Source: Oikopleura dioica
Taxonomy: Eukaryota > Chordata > Appendicularia > Copelata > Oikopleuridae
DNA: 64,000 nt
Direction of reading: 5' to 3'
Assembly (NCBI GenBank): GCA_907165135.1
Contig: OU015570.1
Location: 1,825,525-1,889,524, forward strand
In this document: positions 28,922-39,988 of the stretch, piece after piece
How positions within the stretch are numbered: the stretch's first letter is position 1
Layout of the letters: every line of letters begins with the position of its first letter
Translations under genes and position numbers: made by a program
The notes under the pieces: model-generated
Database searches by the model: none
Seen by the model: the letters and a program-made list of their open reading frames with translations, nothing else
Told to the model about the DNA's origin: nothing

Positions 28922-29667
28922 GATACAGTGGCCTTCCATTAATCTGGTATTTACGCGAGTTTTTCTTGGTTTTTTCAACCTTCTTTGTCTCCATAGATTT
29001 GTTTTCTTTTCCCTTCATGTTTCCTTCATCTCCGATCTGAGCAAGTTTATTTGAGACTCGACGTATCACTTGTGATGGTTTTCGATCGCAAACAAGTTTT
29101 GGTCCTGTGTTGGTGAGCCAATCGATCTTACCAATTCTGCACTTCTTGCAGATATATTGTCATACGTGAGAGACGACTTTTCTCGGTTCAGAAGTCGTTT
29201 AAGATCATTCTGCTGAGCGTTGATGAAAAGTTCGACCAGCATGTCTGAGTCTGACTCGGTGAGTTATTGTCTTCGTAGCTCTGGATGAACCAGTCTGTGA
29301 GTTTTGCCAAGCAGATTTCGGTTGATTCGTCTCCTCTCCGGTAGGTTCTTAATTTGTGACGATAGTGATCATTTGATCGTCCTAATATTTGAGTGAGCTT
29401 CTTTGAGATAGCTGACCAGGATACCAATTCTTCTGCTTTCAAGGCTCGTCGAATACTTATTCCACACTAATCGTTCATCATTTGAGAGTCTCAAATTGAG
29501 ACAATGATATAGCGATCAGGTCTTGCTCGGATATCTGGTTACACATCTGAAACAGTTCCATCTGCTGCAGAAATGAGTCAATGGGCAAGTCGCTGGAATA
29601 TTTTCCCGGTTTGATGTTCGAGTGTCTCTTTGAGCTTAGTGTCCGCGGTAATTTGACTTTGAGTTCT
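28922..29667 (-). pseudogene. gag core of E2
   Basis: Matches E1 gag: WSAISKKLTQILGRSNDHYRHKL, TYRRGDEST and AKLTDWF align with the E1 core, and LMEGHCI at about 28925 is the start of the CCCH finger. Several frame changes break it near 29190 and 29470. Confidence 0.75.
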
Positions 29668-29814
29668 CTCTATGTCGTTTCTGCTTTCGATTCGACTTTG
29701 GACGATTGTTGCTAGGCTCCTTTTTGACTTTCTCCCGTTTGCGATCAGTATTAATAACCGTTTCGTCTGGAATCTTTAGATAGACTTCCATTACTTGATT
29801 CGGGCTCATTTATG

Positions 29815-30147
29815 TCGCTTTCAACTTTCATTGATGAGATCAGCGCTTGAAGAGAATCAACGGTGGAAGATGCTTGGATCTATGCGATGTTGAGTTTGTG
29901 ATGCGGCTTCGCGAATTATTGAAGCTCGACATTGGACCCGTCATTGTCCTTCTGAAACTCGACCACGCCTGGTTGCGATTTGAAGACGAATTTTCTTCCC
30001 GGTGCGAAGTAGTCCGGTGCGAGATCAAGAATATTCAAAACGATACTCGATTTATCGCTTATTGGGATTTTGCATGGGTAGACCTTGTCAGGAAGAGAGT
30101 CGTAGATACGGCATTGTTCCTGGCGTGAGAGGTCCTCTGCGTTTTTG
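29815..30147 (-). pseudogene. gag N-terminal domain of E2, copy in unit A
   Basis: Reads KNAEDLSRQEQCRIYDSLPD and SIVLNILDLAPDYF, homologous to the E1 gag N-terminus (YCLDLTSKELALIYDAHPDG, LILNLLTIIPTFF). The start codon and first ~25 residues (MSSTRSNSLASTDEVNKTKA) lie at 30984-31049 beyond the hAT insertion, in phase across one copy of the 8-bp duplication. Confidence 0.75.
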
Positions 30148-30155
30148 TAGTAGAC

Positions 30156-30975
30156 CAGGGCTGCCGAATTCGGAGCATTTGCGTTTACCCGGGATTTTTT
30201 TGGCGGATCATCCGCTGATTTTCTCCGTTTCTCCGCGCTGTTCTCCGATCCTCCGATCGTCCGATTTTCTCGGCCGCGCGGATTTCCCGCGATTACCCGC
30301 TACCCTTTTTTTCTAGCCAATGAAAAGACTGCGTGAGAAAATAAATTTGCTTCGAATCGGGGCTGTGATGTGTAAATATGCGTTACTGTGAGTGGCGGAG
30401 GCTTACGGCTCGTATGCTTGGCTGGGCTTCAATGCAGACATCTCCTCACCGCCGATGCCTCGCTCCTCACACGCTTCAAACTCTCTACCAGGCGTCTGAC
30501 TCTGCAAAAGAGGCAATTACTGCTGCTATTGAAAATATAAAGACATAAAAATTATAGTTATTTGTTGTTAATTTCTTTTAAATTTGTTAGCGAAAAAACC
30601 TGTTTTTTTTCCTGAGTGAGGGCCTGTTTACTGACCTGTCTGAAAAACCTGTCCTGTCTTCCTGTGTGAAATTGGGACATTTTTTGGTCCTGTCCTGTGT
30701 ACCTGTGTGAAATTGGGGCATTTAGGAGGAAAACCCTGTCCCTGTTCCTGTCCCTGACACAGGTTGCCGAGCCCAGCAAAAGAGTGGAACACCCTTTAAT
30801 TTCGTCTTTTGAGCAGAAATTTCGGCGGATCATCCGCGATTCTCCGTGCCCTTTTCTCCGCTGAAAACCGGCGGATCTTACGTGAAAAAAACTGCGGATT
30901 TTCCGTGAAAAACCAACGGATCTTCCGCCGAAAAAATCGCGGGTAAACTCAAACGCTCCGAATTCAGCAGCCCTG
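30156..30975. mobile_element. hAT-type non-autonomous element (hAT-1) in unit A
   Basis: TIR CAGGGCTGCCGAATTCGGAG, inverted at 30975, and a perfect 8-bp duplication TAGTAGAC (30148-30155, 30976-30983), both hallmarks of hAT elements. Subterminal GGCGGATCATCCGC and CTCCGAT repeats are present. No transposase. It interrupts E2 gag. Confidence 0.9.
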
Positions 30976-31046
30976 TAGTAGACCGTTGACATGGCTTTTG
31001 TCTTGTTTACTTCGTCCGTCGAAGCAAGTGAATTAGATCGAGTGGA

Positions 31047-31212
31047 GGACATTTAAACCCATTAGACATTTAAACCCATTGGACATTTAAACCCATCGGA
31101 CATTTAAACCCATTTCAATGACTCATCAGATGGGTTTAAATGTCCAAAAGGGTTTAAATGTCTTGATGGGTTTAAATGTCTCGTTGGGTTTAAATGTCGA
31201 ACTGGGTTTAAA
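31047..31212. repeat. foldback of 'GGACATTTAAACCCAT' units, copy 1
   Basis: Four forward 16-bp units, a 20-base spacer, then five inverted units (ATGGGTTTAAATGTC). It abuts the E2 gag start codon, whose ATGTCC is part of the first unit. Copies at 35042-35205 and 38434-38560. Confidence 0.85.
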
Positions 31213-31398
31213 TATCCTGTTTGCAAATAAAAAAATATTTAAAACGAAATGTTGATTGTCAAGGTAGAAACACAAAAAGTCCCCCTTCAAAGTTTTTTGA
31301 AAAACATTTTTAAGGACCCCCAACGTCAATTTTTTCCTTCAAAATCGAAGTTTTCGGGGCACTGAGCACGAGCACTGAGCATGCTCAGCGTCAATGCG

Positions 31399-32274
31399 TA
31401 ACCTTACGACGACAAACCGGAATTTCATCCGCCGACGACAATTGTGCCATATATAGCACATGGACTTTAATGCCATCTTTTGACCAATAGAATGCCCGAA
31501 ACCAAACCTTTACCCTAACCAAAACACAGCTTGAAACCTAAACTCGAACATGAGCCTTGTGTCAATTCCAGACCAGTGACCAAATATGAATGAAACAGAA
31601 CAAAGTTTGTGACCATTCGGGCATTGGGCATTTGGGCAAAACGGGCAATTTTCGGGCAAAATGCGTTCGGCCGGGCATTCGGACGGCTCAGCCCCTAAAA
31701 TTTGGCCGGGCAACAGCGGGCATTTCGGACGTTCGGGCAGGTCGGTCACTTTCGGGCAATTCCGCGCTTTCGGGCAATAGGGCAAGCCAACGCCGAGGAA
31801 AATTCCTAAATTTCGCCAATTTTTGTATTCTTTACAAATAATTTCGCTCTCTTGCTCCTCTTTTTGAATCAAAAGTCCCTCGAAACTTATTTTTCTAGCC
31901 CTTATCTATCGAAAATTATTGCCCCATTGCAAATCGATTTTCCCACTGTGCACCCCCTACCCATTTGGCATTTGAGGCACTTTGGTTACCTGCCCGACCG
32001 GGCATTTAGGGCATTTTCGGGCATTTCGGACACTTCGGCCACTTGCCCGACCGGGCGTTTCGGGCAATTTCGGGCAATTCGGGCACCTTGGCTCGGCCGG
32101 GCATTCGGACGGCGCGACTCTTGACCCTTGATTTCGGCCGGGCACTCGGACGGCCAACCGACGATTTCTTGCCCGAATGGTCACCCCTGGAACAAACTGA
32201 AGTGATAGAAGAAAGAAAAATTGGGATTTAAAGATTTTTGTGCAATATATGGCACGTTTTTCGTCGTAAGGTTA
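31399..32274. mobile_element. TIR element with TAACCTTACGACGA ends
   Basis: TAACCTTACGACGA at 31399 is inverted at 32261-32274, followed inward on both sides by GTGCCATATATRGCAC-like palindromes. Inside are two arrays of CGGGCA / TTCGGGCAATT units (31615-31790 and 31985-32180). Non-coding. No target duplication could be fixed. Confidence 0.55.
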
Positions 32275-32284
32275 AGCTCAATGA

Positions 32285-32650
32285 GATATTAACGTGTTGT
32301 GCTCAGCCGTGCTCAAGCTCAGTTGAATTCAGCATTTGCGTGCTCAGCCGTGCTCATGCTCACGAATCCCTGAGATTCGTGCTAAAGTGCTCTGATCATT
32401 TCTGAGCACAAATACTTGTAAATTTCGGCCAAGTGCCCGGACCTGGACAGACCGGACTTTTGATTTTCGCCTGCTTAGAGCCCTGCTTTCAATAACTTAA
32501 TCTTGGATCAGTTGGTCGATATTCTGAGCATAAGCACTGAGCATGCTCAGCGTACTCAAGCTCAGTAAAATGTTAACTGACCGTGCTCAAGCGTGCTCAC
32601 GCTTAATAGAATTCGAACTACCCGTGCTCAAGCGTGCTCATGCTCAGCCG
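32285..32650. repeat. GTGCTCA / TGAGCATGCTCA clusters
   Basis: Repeated GTGCTCA and its inverse, with palindromes such as TGAGCATGCTCA, occur at 31360-31395, 32285-32350 and 32520-32650. They recur in unit B. They look like subterminal repeats of a further element. Confidence 0.5.
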
Positions 32651-33150
32651 AAATTCGATAATTTCACCGGTTGAAGAGATCCTACCGACGACAATTGTGT
32701 CGTATATGACATATTAGCTCTACCGCCTTCTAGAGGCCGTTTTATAGGCCGAACCAGAACCTTTATCCAAGCCCGAGCCGAAAACAGAATCTGCCCAGAC
32801 ACATAACCAAACCCAAACTACTACCAATAAAGTCTATTGCTTCTCCGACGGAAAAAGTCCTACCGCGACAATGTGTAGTATATGAGACATTTTCAATATA
32901 TTCTCTATGTCGTTTCTGCTTTCGATTCGACTTTGGACGATTGTTGCTAGGCTCCTTTTTGACTTTCATCCGTTTGCGATCAGTATTAATAACCGTTTCG
33001 TCTGGAATCTTTAGATAGACTTCCATTACTTGATTCGGGCTCATTTATGTCGCTTTCAACTTTCATTGATGAGATCAGCGCTTGAAGAGAATCAACGGTG
33101 GAAGATGCTTGGATCTATGCGATGTTGAGTTTGTGATGCGGCTTCGCGAA

Positions 33151-33444
33151 TTATTGAAGCTCGACATTGGACCCGTCATTGTCCTTCTGAAACTCGACCA
33201 CGCCTGGTTGCGATTTGAAGACGAATTTTCTTCCCGGTGCGAAGTAGTCCGGTGCGAGATCAAGAATATTCAAAACGATACTCGATTTATCGCTTATTGG
33301 GATTTTGCATGGGTAGACCTTGTCAGGAAGAGAGTCGTAGATACGGCATTGTTCCTGGCGTGAGAGGTCCTCTGCGTTTTTGTAGTAGACCAGGGCTGCC
33401 GAATTCGGAGCATTTGCGTTTACCCGGGATTTTTGGCGGATCAT
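33151..33444 (-). pseudogene. gag N-terminal domain of E2, duplicated copy in unit B
   Basis: Same sequence as in unit A (YYKNAEDLSRQEQCRIYDSL), cut by the duplicated hAT element at 33390 and ending at the duplication boundary, so it is a dead partial copy. The frame after the hAT start is not natural gag. Confidence 0.7.
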
Positions 33445-34970
33445 CCGCTGATTTTCTCCGTTTCTCCGCGCTGTTCTCCGATCCTCCGATCGTCCGATTT
33501 TCTCGGCCGCGCGGATTTCCCGCGATTACCCGCTACCCTTTTTTCTAGCCAATGAAAAGACTGCGTGAGAAAATAAATTTGCTTCGAATCGGGGCTGTGA
33601 TGTGTAAATATGCGTTACTGTGAGTGGCGGAGGCTTACGGCTCGTCTGCGCACGTGAGGGGGCCGCCTACGCAAAAAATATTCACGCGCCTGTCGAAAAA
33701 ATTTGTCTGGAAAAATGTTTCTCTCGGTGGGGGATGTGCTTTACTTAGATAGGAATTGTCCTACCGGAAGTATGTCGTAAGATTAACGGGGGTTGGGTCT
33801 CGAGATCAATTTTGAATTTCCGGAGAAAGACAAATTTGAAATTTTCTGACACCAAATATTAGGATGGAAACCCTTAAATACAGGAGACTGTCCCCAGACG
33901 CTAATAGTACTCAATACAAACGCGGTTTTGTTCCTATCGTATTCTATTATGCACAGTTCTCTGAAAAGGGCAGTATCTCTTATTGTAGGAAAAAACGGCT
34001 GAGCTTGTGCCTGGAGCTTGTGGTTAGTCGAAGTCATCTTGCCGGTGAGATTTGGGCATTCATCGGCAGCGTAGGTTGGCAGTTGTCGTCCAATCAGAGG
34101 TGAGCTGGCATGTGAGACAGCGCGCCGAGAATGTCTAGAAACATTTGCGGCGGGCGGCGAGCGCGGGGAATAGTGACTTGGTTAGAGAGGATCTCCAACC
34201 TATTAGCGGAAGTTTGGCCGCAGAAATCGACAATTTCCGCAGTTTTAACGAGACCGACGTAAAGCTGCACATCCTTCACTGCGAAAAACTTCATCCCCGA
34301 CCACTGCCGAGCACTCGAATTTTGGCGAGTAAACGCCCAAACACTGCCCCGTCTTAGTGCCATCGGAGTGAACATGCTTAGCTCCGGAAACAGCTCATCC
34401 TCTATGGAACGTATGCTTGGCTGGGCTTCAATGCAGACATCTCCTCACCGCCGATGCCTCGCTCCTCACACGCTTCAAACTCTCTACCAGGCGTCTGACT
34501 CTGCAAAAGAGGCAATTACTGCTGCTATTGAAAATATAAAGACATAAAAATTATAGTTATTTGTTGTTAATTTCTTTTAAATTTGTTAGCGAAAAAACCT
34601 GTTTTTCCTGAGTGAGGGCCTGTTTACTGACCTGTCTGAAAAACCTGTCCTGTCTTCCTGTGTGAAATTGGGACATTTTTTGGTCCTGTCCTGTGTACCT
34701 GTGTGAAATTGGGGCATTTAGGAGGAAAACCCTGTCCCTGTTCCTGTCCCTGACACAGGTTGCCGAGCCCAGCAAAAGAGTGGAACACCCTTTAATTTCG
34801 TCTTTTGAGCAGAAATTTCGGCGGATCATCCGCGATTCTCCGTGCCCTTTTCTCCGCTGAAAACCGGCGGATCTTACGTGAAAAAAACTGCGGATTTTCC
34901 GTGAAAAACCAACGGATCTTCCGCCGAAAAATCGCGGGTAAACTCAAACGCTCCGAATTCAGCAGCCCTG
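33391..34970. mobile_element. hAT-1, longer copy in unit B
   Basis: Same ends and same TAGTAGAC duplication (33383-33390, 34971-34978) as unit A, but 1580 bp. The extra block (about 33645-34405) has no transposase motif that I recognise. A deletion in unit A is the simplest explanation. Confidence 0.85.
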
Positions 34971-35041
34971 TAGTAGACCGTTGACATGGCTTTTGTCTTG
35001 TTTACTTCGTCCGTCGAAGCAAGTGAATTAGATCGAGTGGA

Positions 35042-35205
35042 GGACATTTAAACCCATTAGACATTTAAACCCATTGGACATTTAAACCCATCGGACATTT
35101 AAACCCATTTCAATGACTCATCAGATGGGTTTAAATGTCCAAAAGGGTTTAAATGTCTTGATGGGTTTAAATGTCTCGTTGGGTTTAAATGTCGAACTGG
35201 GTTTA
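35042..35205. repeat. foldback of 'GGACATTTAAACCCAT' units, copy 2
   Basis: Duplicate of 31047-31212 in unit B. Confidence 0.85.
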
Positions 35206-35393
35206 AATATCCTGTTTGCAAATAAAAAATATTTAAAACGAAATGTTGATTGTCAAGGTAGAAACACAAAAGTCCCCCCTTCAAAGTTTTTTTGAAAAAC
35301 ATTTTTAAGGACCCCCAACGTCAATTTTTTCCTTCAAAATCGAAGTTTTCGGGGCACTGAGCACGAGCACTGAGCATGCTCAGCGTCAATGCG

Positions 35394-36267
35394 TAACCTT
35401 ACGACGACAAACCGGAATTTCATCCGCCGACGACAATTGTGCCATATATAGCACATGGACTTTAATGCCATCTTTTGACCAATAGAATGCCCGAAACCAA
35501 ACCTTTACCCTAACCAAAACACAGCTTGAAACCTAAACTCGAACATGAGCCTTGTGTCAATTCCAGACCAGTGACCAAATATGAATGAAACAGAACAAAG
35601 TTTGTGACCATTCGGGCATTGGGCATTTGGGCAAAACGGGCAATTTTCGGGCAAAATGCGTTCGGCCGGGCATTCGGACGGCTCAGCCCCTAAAATTTGG
35701 CCGGGCAACAGCGGGCATTTCGGACGTTCGGGCAGGTCGGTCACTTTCGGGCAATTCCGCGCTTTCGGGCAATAGGGCAAGCCAACGCCGAGGAAAATTC
35801 CTAAATTTCGCCAATTTTTGTATTCTTTACAAATAATTTCGCTCTCTTGCTCCTCTTTTGAATCAAAAGTCCCTCGAAACTTATTTTTCTAGCCCTTATC
35901 TATCGAAAATTATTGCCCCATTGCAAATCGATTTTCCCACTGTGCACCCCTACCCATTTGGCATTTGAGGCACTTTGGTTACCTGCCCGACCGGGCATTT
36001 AGGGCATTTTCGGGCATTTCGGACACTTCGGCCACTTGCCCGACCGGGCGTTTCGGGCAATTTCGGGCAATTCGGGCACCTTGGCTCGGCCGGGCATTCG
36101 GACGGCGCGACTCTTGACCCTTGATTTCGGCCGGGCACTCGGACGGCCAACCGACGATTTCTTGCCCGAATGGTCACCCCTGGAACAAACTGAAGTGATA
36201 GAAGAAAGAAAAATTGGGATTTAAAGATTTTTGTGCAATATATGGCACGTTTTTCGTCGTAAGGTTA
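35394..36267. mobile_element. TAACCTTACGACGA TIR element, unit B copy
   Basis: Duplicate of 31399-32274 with the same arrays. Confidence 0.55.
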
Positions 36268-36895
36268 AGCTCAATGAGATATTAACGTGTTGTGCTCAGC
36301 CGTGCTCAAGCTCAGTTGAATTCAGCATTTGCGTGCTCAGCCGTGCTCATGCTCACGAATCCCTGAGATTCGTGCTAAAGTGCTCTGATCATTTCTGAGC
36401 ACAAATACTTGTAAATTTCGGCCAAGTGCCCGGACCTGGACAGACCGGACTTTTGATTTTCGCCTGCTTAGAGCCCTGCTTTCAATAACTTAATCTTGGA
36501 TCAGTTGGTCGATATTCTGAGCATAAGCACTGAGCATGCTCAGCGTACTCAAGCTCAGTAAAATGTTAACTGACCGTGCTCAAGCGTGCTCACGCTTAAT
36601 AGAATTCGAACTACCCGTGCTCAAGCGTGCTCATGCTCAGCCGAAATTCGATAATTTCACCGGTTGAAGAGATCCTACCGACGACAATTGTGTCGTATAT
36701 GACATATTAGCTCTACCGCCTTCTAGAGGCCGTTTTATAGGCCGAACCAGAACCTTTATCCAAGCCCGAGCCGAAAACAGAATCTGCCCAGACACATAAC
36801 CAAACCCAAACTACTACCAATAAAGTCTATTGCTTCTCCGACGGAAAAAGTCCTACCGCGACAATGTGTAGTATATGAGACATTTTCAATATATT

Positions 36896-38433
36896 CGTGT
36901 GTCGTATATGGGCCATATTATATGGCCCATATAATATAATAAATACAATATGGCACACGTGTAACGATGCGAAATTCGCTATTCTGATACATTTGTAGCG
37001 AAGCATCGCTCATTTAGAGCATATCACGTGAAAGCTTAGCGAAAAGTAGGGGTATAAGGCGGGGTCGACGAAATTCTTAGACCAAGTTAAGGACCCCCGT
37101 CAAGTTTGACGATTTTCGGTTATAGATTCTCTGAATTCTGAGGATCATTTTTCCATTATCGCATAATTCAAAATCGACTCTTACACCCTTAAAATCGACC
37201 TAAATAATCGTTATTTCGCAAAATTGGGCTTTTCGCAAAATTTGGCCATTTTCCAGCTGGTAAGCAACCTTATATCCCTTTTTTCGTAGTGAACCCCTTA
37301 GGAGAACCCCTTTACTTATCATAATTCTTATTTTGCGCCCTCAACAGAGGTCTAAGCTAGATTCCGAGCATTAAAAAATTATAAACTTAAGTAATCACCC
37401 CCGATTTTTCAAAACCTTGGCACGGGTCATTATCCCCTATTATTATATTCCTCGTGTTCTGAGGATCATTTTGATATATGATAGTACCCCTTTACATAAA
37501 TACATCCCCAAAATTTTGGCGCCCAAAGTTCGGGAAAATGCATGTAAATTGTACTTCGCGTGAAAATTGCAATTTTTTTCGATTTTTCACTGTCATCGAA
37601 ATAGGACAAATAAGGGGTCTATTGAAAGCTTAGAATGTGTAGATTACGAAAATAATAACCGCACTAGAATTTTCGGCCAATTGTTGGCGCTCATTAAAAA
37701 CGAGCTTTTAAATGAGCTACTAACCAGCCTCACACGTATGACCAGAAAAAAGTTGATACGGGTCAAAGTTCGGGAAATCGGGGGATCCCTTAAGGTCGTC
37801 TATCCGTTTTTGAAAAAATTAACCTATTGTAGCGACACCCTTAAAAAGTACGCAAGCAATCTCATCTATCTGGCGCCCTAGATCAACTATCGCCGATAGT
37901 CTTTTCGATTGACTCTATCGGGCTACATCGTCAGCAATTTTAAGGGTATCACTCTAAAATCACTGTTTGAAAAAGTTATTCCCACTTGACTGTCCAAAAC
38001 ATTTTCTTTTTGATTTTAACTAAACAAATTACGCTCTTTCAAATGCCGTTCACCGTTTTTCTCTAGCATTCGGCGCTCGAAAAATCGATTTTTTGGTACT
38101 TTTGACGGTCTGAAAATATTTTGTATTGTATTTATTTCAAGTAAAGCTTTCGGTAAGAAATTACTATCATCAGTACTAAAAGGTCTGAAAATAGTACTTT
38201 TTTTCCAAAATTTTCGCGTTATTTCTTCGCCAAAAAATTTCAAATCATGTCAACTCCATCATATCAAAAAATCAACGTAAATGGCCTTATAGATAAAAAG
38301 CTCGTTTTTTGTGCGGCCATCCTTAATATGAGTTACGGGCGTTTGAAACCTTTTGTGTCATATATGACACGCTTGTCGTCGTAAGGTTAAAGAAGGAACA
38401 AAGAGTTTTTGATAAAGAGATATAGAGATGATA
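36896..38433. other. spacer with possible TTAA element
   Basis: A perfect palindrome ATGGGCCATATTATATGGCC sits at 36909. TTAAGGACCCCCGTC at 37087 and CGGGGGATCCCTTAA at 37779-37793 could bound a 699-bp TTAA-flanked element related in outline to 5728-6473, and its inner part is similar to 54490-54655. CGTCGTAAGGTTA recurs near 38376. No gene. Confidence 0.35.
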
Positions 38434-38586
38434 AAGAGATATTTAAACCCATCAAGACATTTAAACCCATTTCGATGACTCATTTATTGGGTTTAAATGT
38501 CCACATGGGTTTAAATGTCCAATGGGTTTAAATGTCTAATGGGTTTAAATGTCCTCCACTCCCTGATCTAATTGATTGTGCTCAGT
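38434..38586. repeat. foldback of 'GGACATTTAAACCCAT' units, copy 3, with gag-start remnant
   Basis: Two forward and four inverted units. It is followed by TCCTCCACTCC and GATCTAATT, which resemble the E2 gag start, so the foldback and gag 5' end appear to have travelled together. Confidence 0.7.
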
Positions 38587-38664
38587 CAAGCCCCTTAAAC
38601 TTAAAAAATCATTGAAGAATGTGCCCGTCATAATAATGATTTTTGACTAGAATTGCATTTCGCA

Positions 38665-38885
38665 CTTTTTCATAAAAAATCGCAGAATTCTCCGCAGTTT
38701 CTACTTATTTTCCGCAGTTCCGCAGAAAATCGCAGAATTTTCCGCAGTTTTCTATTCTTTACGCTGTTCGCAGAAAATCGCAGTCTGCGTCGCACTGCGA
38801 AGAGAAAATTTTGGATCTCGCAGTTCGCACCGCCGAAAATCCTCGAAAAAAAATCGCAGTTCGCACCGCATCGCAGTCGAAAATT
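38665..38885. repeat. CCGCAGAAAATCGCAG array
   Basis: Short ~16-bp units built on CGCAG / AAAATCGCAG, degenerate, in one orientation. Confidence 0.5.
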
Positions 38886-38989
38886 TTGGAAAATGTACAT
38901 CCCTGGTCGCAACATGTTACTACGTTTCCAACTCTGGACCAAAAACCCCAACCCATCGACCAACTAAGAGAACGGACGGAATCTACACA

Positions 38990-39137
38990 GAAAAGGGACC
39001 TATTTTACATAGAATACGGACTTATTTTACATAGCCTATGTAACATAGGTCATCAACGATTTTCTATTTTTCTGTGTAAAATAAGTCCCAATCTTATGTA
39101 AAATAAGTCCTTGTTCTGTGTAAAATGAGTCCGTTTT
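38990..39137. repeat. foldback of 'GTAAAATAAGTCC' units
   Basis: Two GGACYTATTTTAC-type units followed by three inverted GTAAAATRAGTCC units, the same design as the other foldbacks here. Confidence 0.65.
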
Positions 39138-39169
39138 ACTTGACAATACCCAGTCCGATCACATGCACT

Positions 39170-39381
39170 CACGGGCAAGGGGCGAGCATGGGAGGAGGGC
39201 GGGCGAGCGGGGGCGCATGAGCGGTACGTGCGCGTGCGAGCAGTATAAGGCCTGATTTTTTGATGGGCGGATGGGCGGGGGCAAAATTTGTCAAAATTTT
39301 AGGTGGTCGGATGGACGAGCGCGCCCGCCCGCGCCCCGCTCGCCCGCTCGCAGCCCGCGCACATTCTTTTTTCAAACACTG
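39170..39381. mobile_element. right-end fragment of hAT-2 family
   Basis: GC-rich GCGGGCGAGCG units end in TTTTTTCAAACACTG, identical to the right TIR of the hAT element at 54891. No left end was found, so it is truncated. Confidence 0.5.
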
Positions 39382-39789
39382 GTATTTATCTCGAGGAAAA
39401 GAGTAAACTTTATTAGAGCTTTTTTAACCACAGGGTAAAATAGAGTGGTGTTGAATGCCTTGCGGCGCGCAGTTTTATAGGGTGAGACGTGGGCTCTTTG
39501 GCGCCCAACGATATGTCTCAGAACGGAAATGGGGTGAGTCGTACCAGAAGTCTCTGTGAGCAGTAATTTCGGAAGAGTAAAGACCTCACACAATCCTTCC
39601 CCTTTTATTAGAGCATTAGTTCTGGGTTTGATTATCCTCTTGACCAAGCTCGTCGAAGAGTTGTGAGAGTCCGCCTTGACGTGGATCATCTCCAACGCCT
39701 AGAAGCCAATCCATGAATTCTTGATTTGGTTAGAAAGAAAGGTCAGCATCAGAAATCGGGAGTAGCGACATGACGTCATCTTCGTTGGG
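39382..39789 (-). promoter_or_regulatory. LTR-like promoter signature
   Basis: On the minus strand CCCTATAAAACTGC near 39475 is followed about 60 bases later by AATAAAG near 39408. This TATA-to-polyA spacing resembles a retroelement R region. The hAT-2 fragment abuts it. LTR ends not identified. Confidence 0.3.
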
Positions 39790-39883
39790 TACAGTGACAC
39801 TTTACCCAGCTGATTTTACGCTTGACACAAGACAAAATTATTCAATTTCACAATAAAACCAATCGAAAGGTTAAAATTTCTCT

Positions 39884-39988
39884 TTACTTTTCTACAGACA
39901 CATCATGATGAGCATCTGATTCCAAATTATTGCTCAGATGAGCTCGTGAAAAAGTATCTTGAAGATTCTTAGAAATGAGATCTTCCTC
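39884..39988 (-). CDS. possible terminal exon, inverted duplicate
   Basis: Inverted copy of the exon-like frame at 14787-14891, with the same acceptor and the same stop. Its preservation in both arms either reflects recent duplication or selection. Confidence 0.35.
   Translation of the reverse strand, partial: EEDLISKNLQDTFSRAHLSNNLESDAHHDVSVEK

Larger units (their letters stand above)
23165..31049 (-). mobile_element. Ty3/Gypsy retrotransposon E2, fragmented by DNA elements
   Basis: The same family as E1 with clearly diverged protein sequence. Reading from the right: gag start near 31049, gag, UGA-CUA junction (26442-26447), protease, RT, RNase H and integrase, truncated at about 23180. 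Four insertions are nested in it: a hAT element (30156-30975), a family-A MITE (26544-28918) that itself holds a Penelope-like element, and a MITE in RT (24912-25308). The DNA-element insertions sit at TA or 8-bp duplications and leave the flanking frames in phase where I could check. No LTR was found. Confidence 0.85.
29668..32902. repeat. tandem segmental duplication, unit A
   Basis: 3235 bp repeated directly as unit B (32903-36895). It contains E2 gag N-terminal sequence, a hAT element, a foldback, a TIR element with CGGGCA arrays and GTGCTCA clusters. The differences that I see from unit B are mostly homopolymer lengths, plus a 760-bp block inside the hAT copy. Confidence 0.9.
32903..36895. 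repeat. tandem segmental duplication, unit B
   Basis: Direct repeat of 29668-32902, starting at CTCTATGTCG and ending at ATATATTC. It is longer (3993 bp) because its hAT copy keeps a 760-bp central block. E2 gag in this unit is only the N-terminal part and leads nowhere. Confidence 0.9.

Noticed and set aside
31510-32231. proline/cysteine-rich ORFs in both strands
   Set aside because: They arise from CGGGCA microsatellite-like arrays and appear in all frames; also duplicated unchanged in unit B.
37567-37881. 104-residue ORF as a gene
   Set aside because: Extends across a TTAA repeat boundary and shares sequence with a non-coding repeat at 54.5 kb.
39488-39515. plus-strand TGGCGCCCAACG resembling a tRNA-Lys primer-binding site
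   Set aside because: No LTR end (CA) directly precedes it, and the other primer-binding sites here use a different tRNA.
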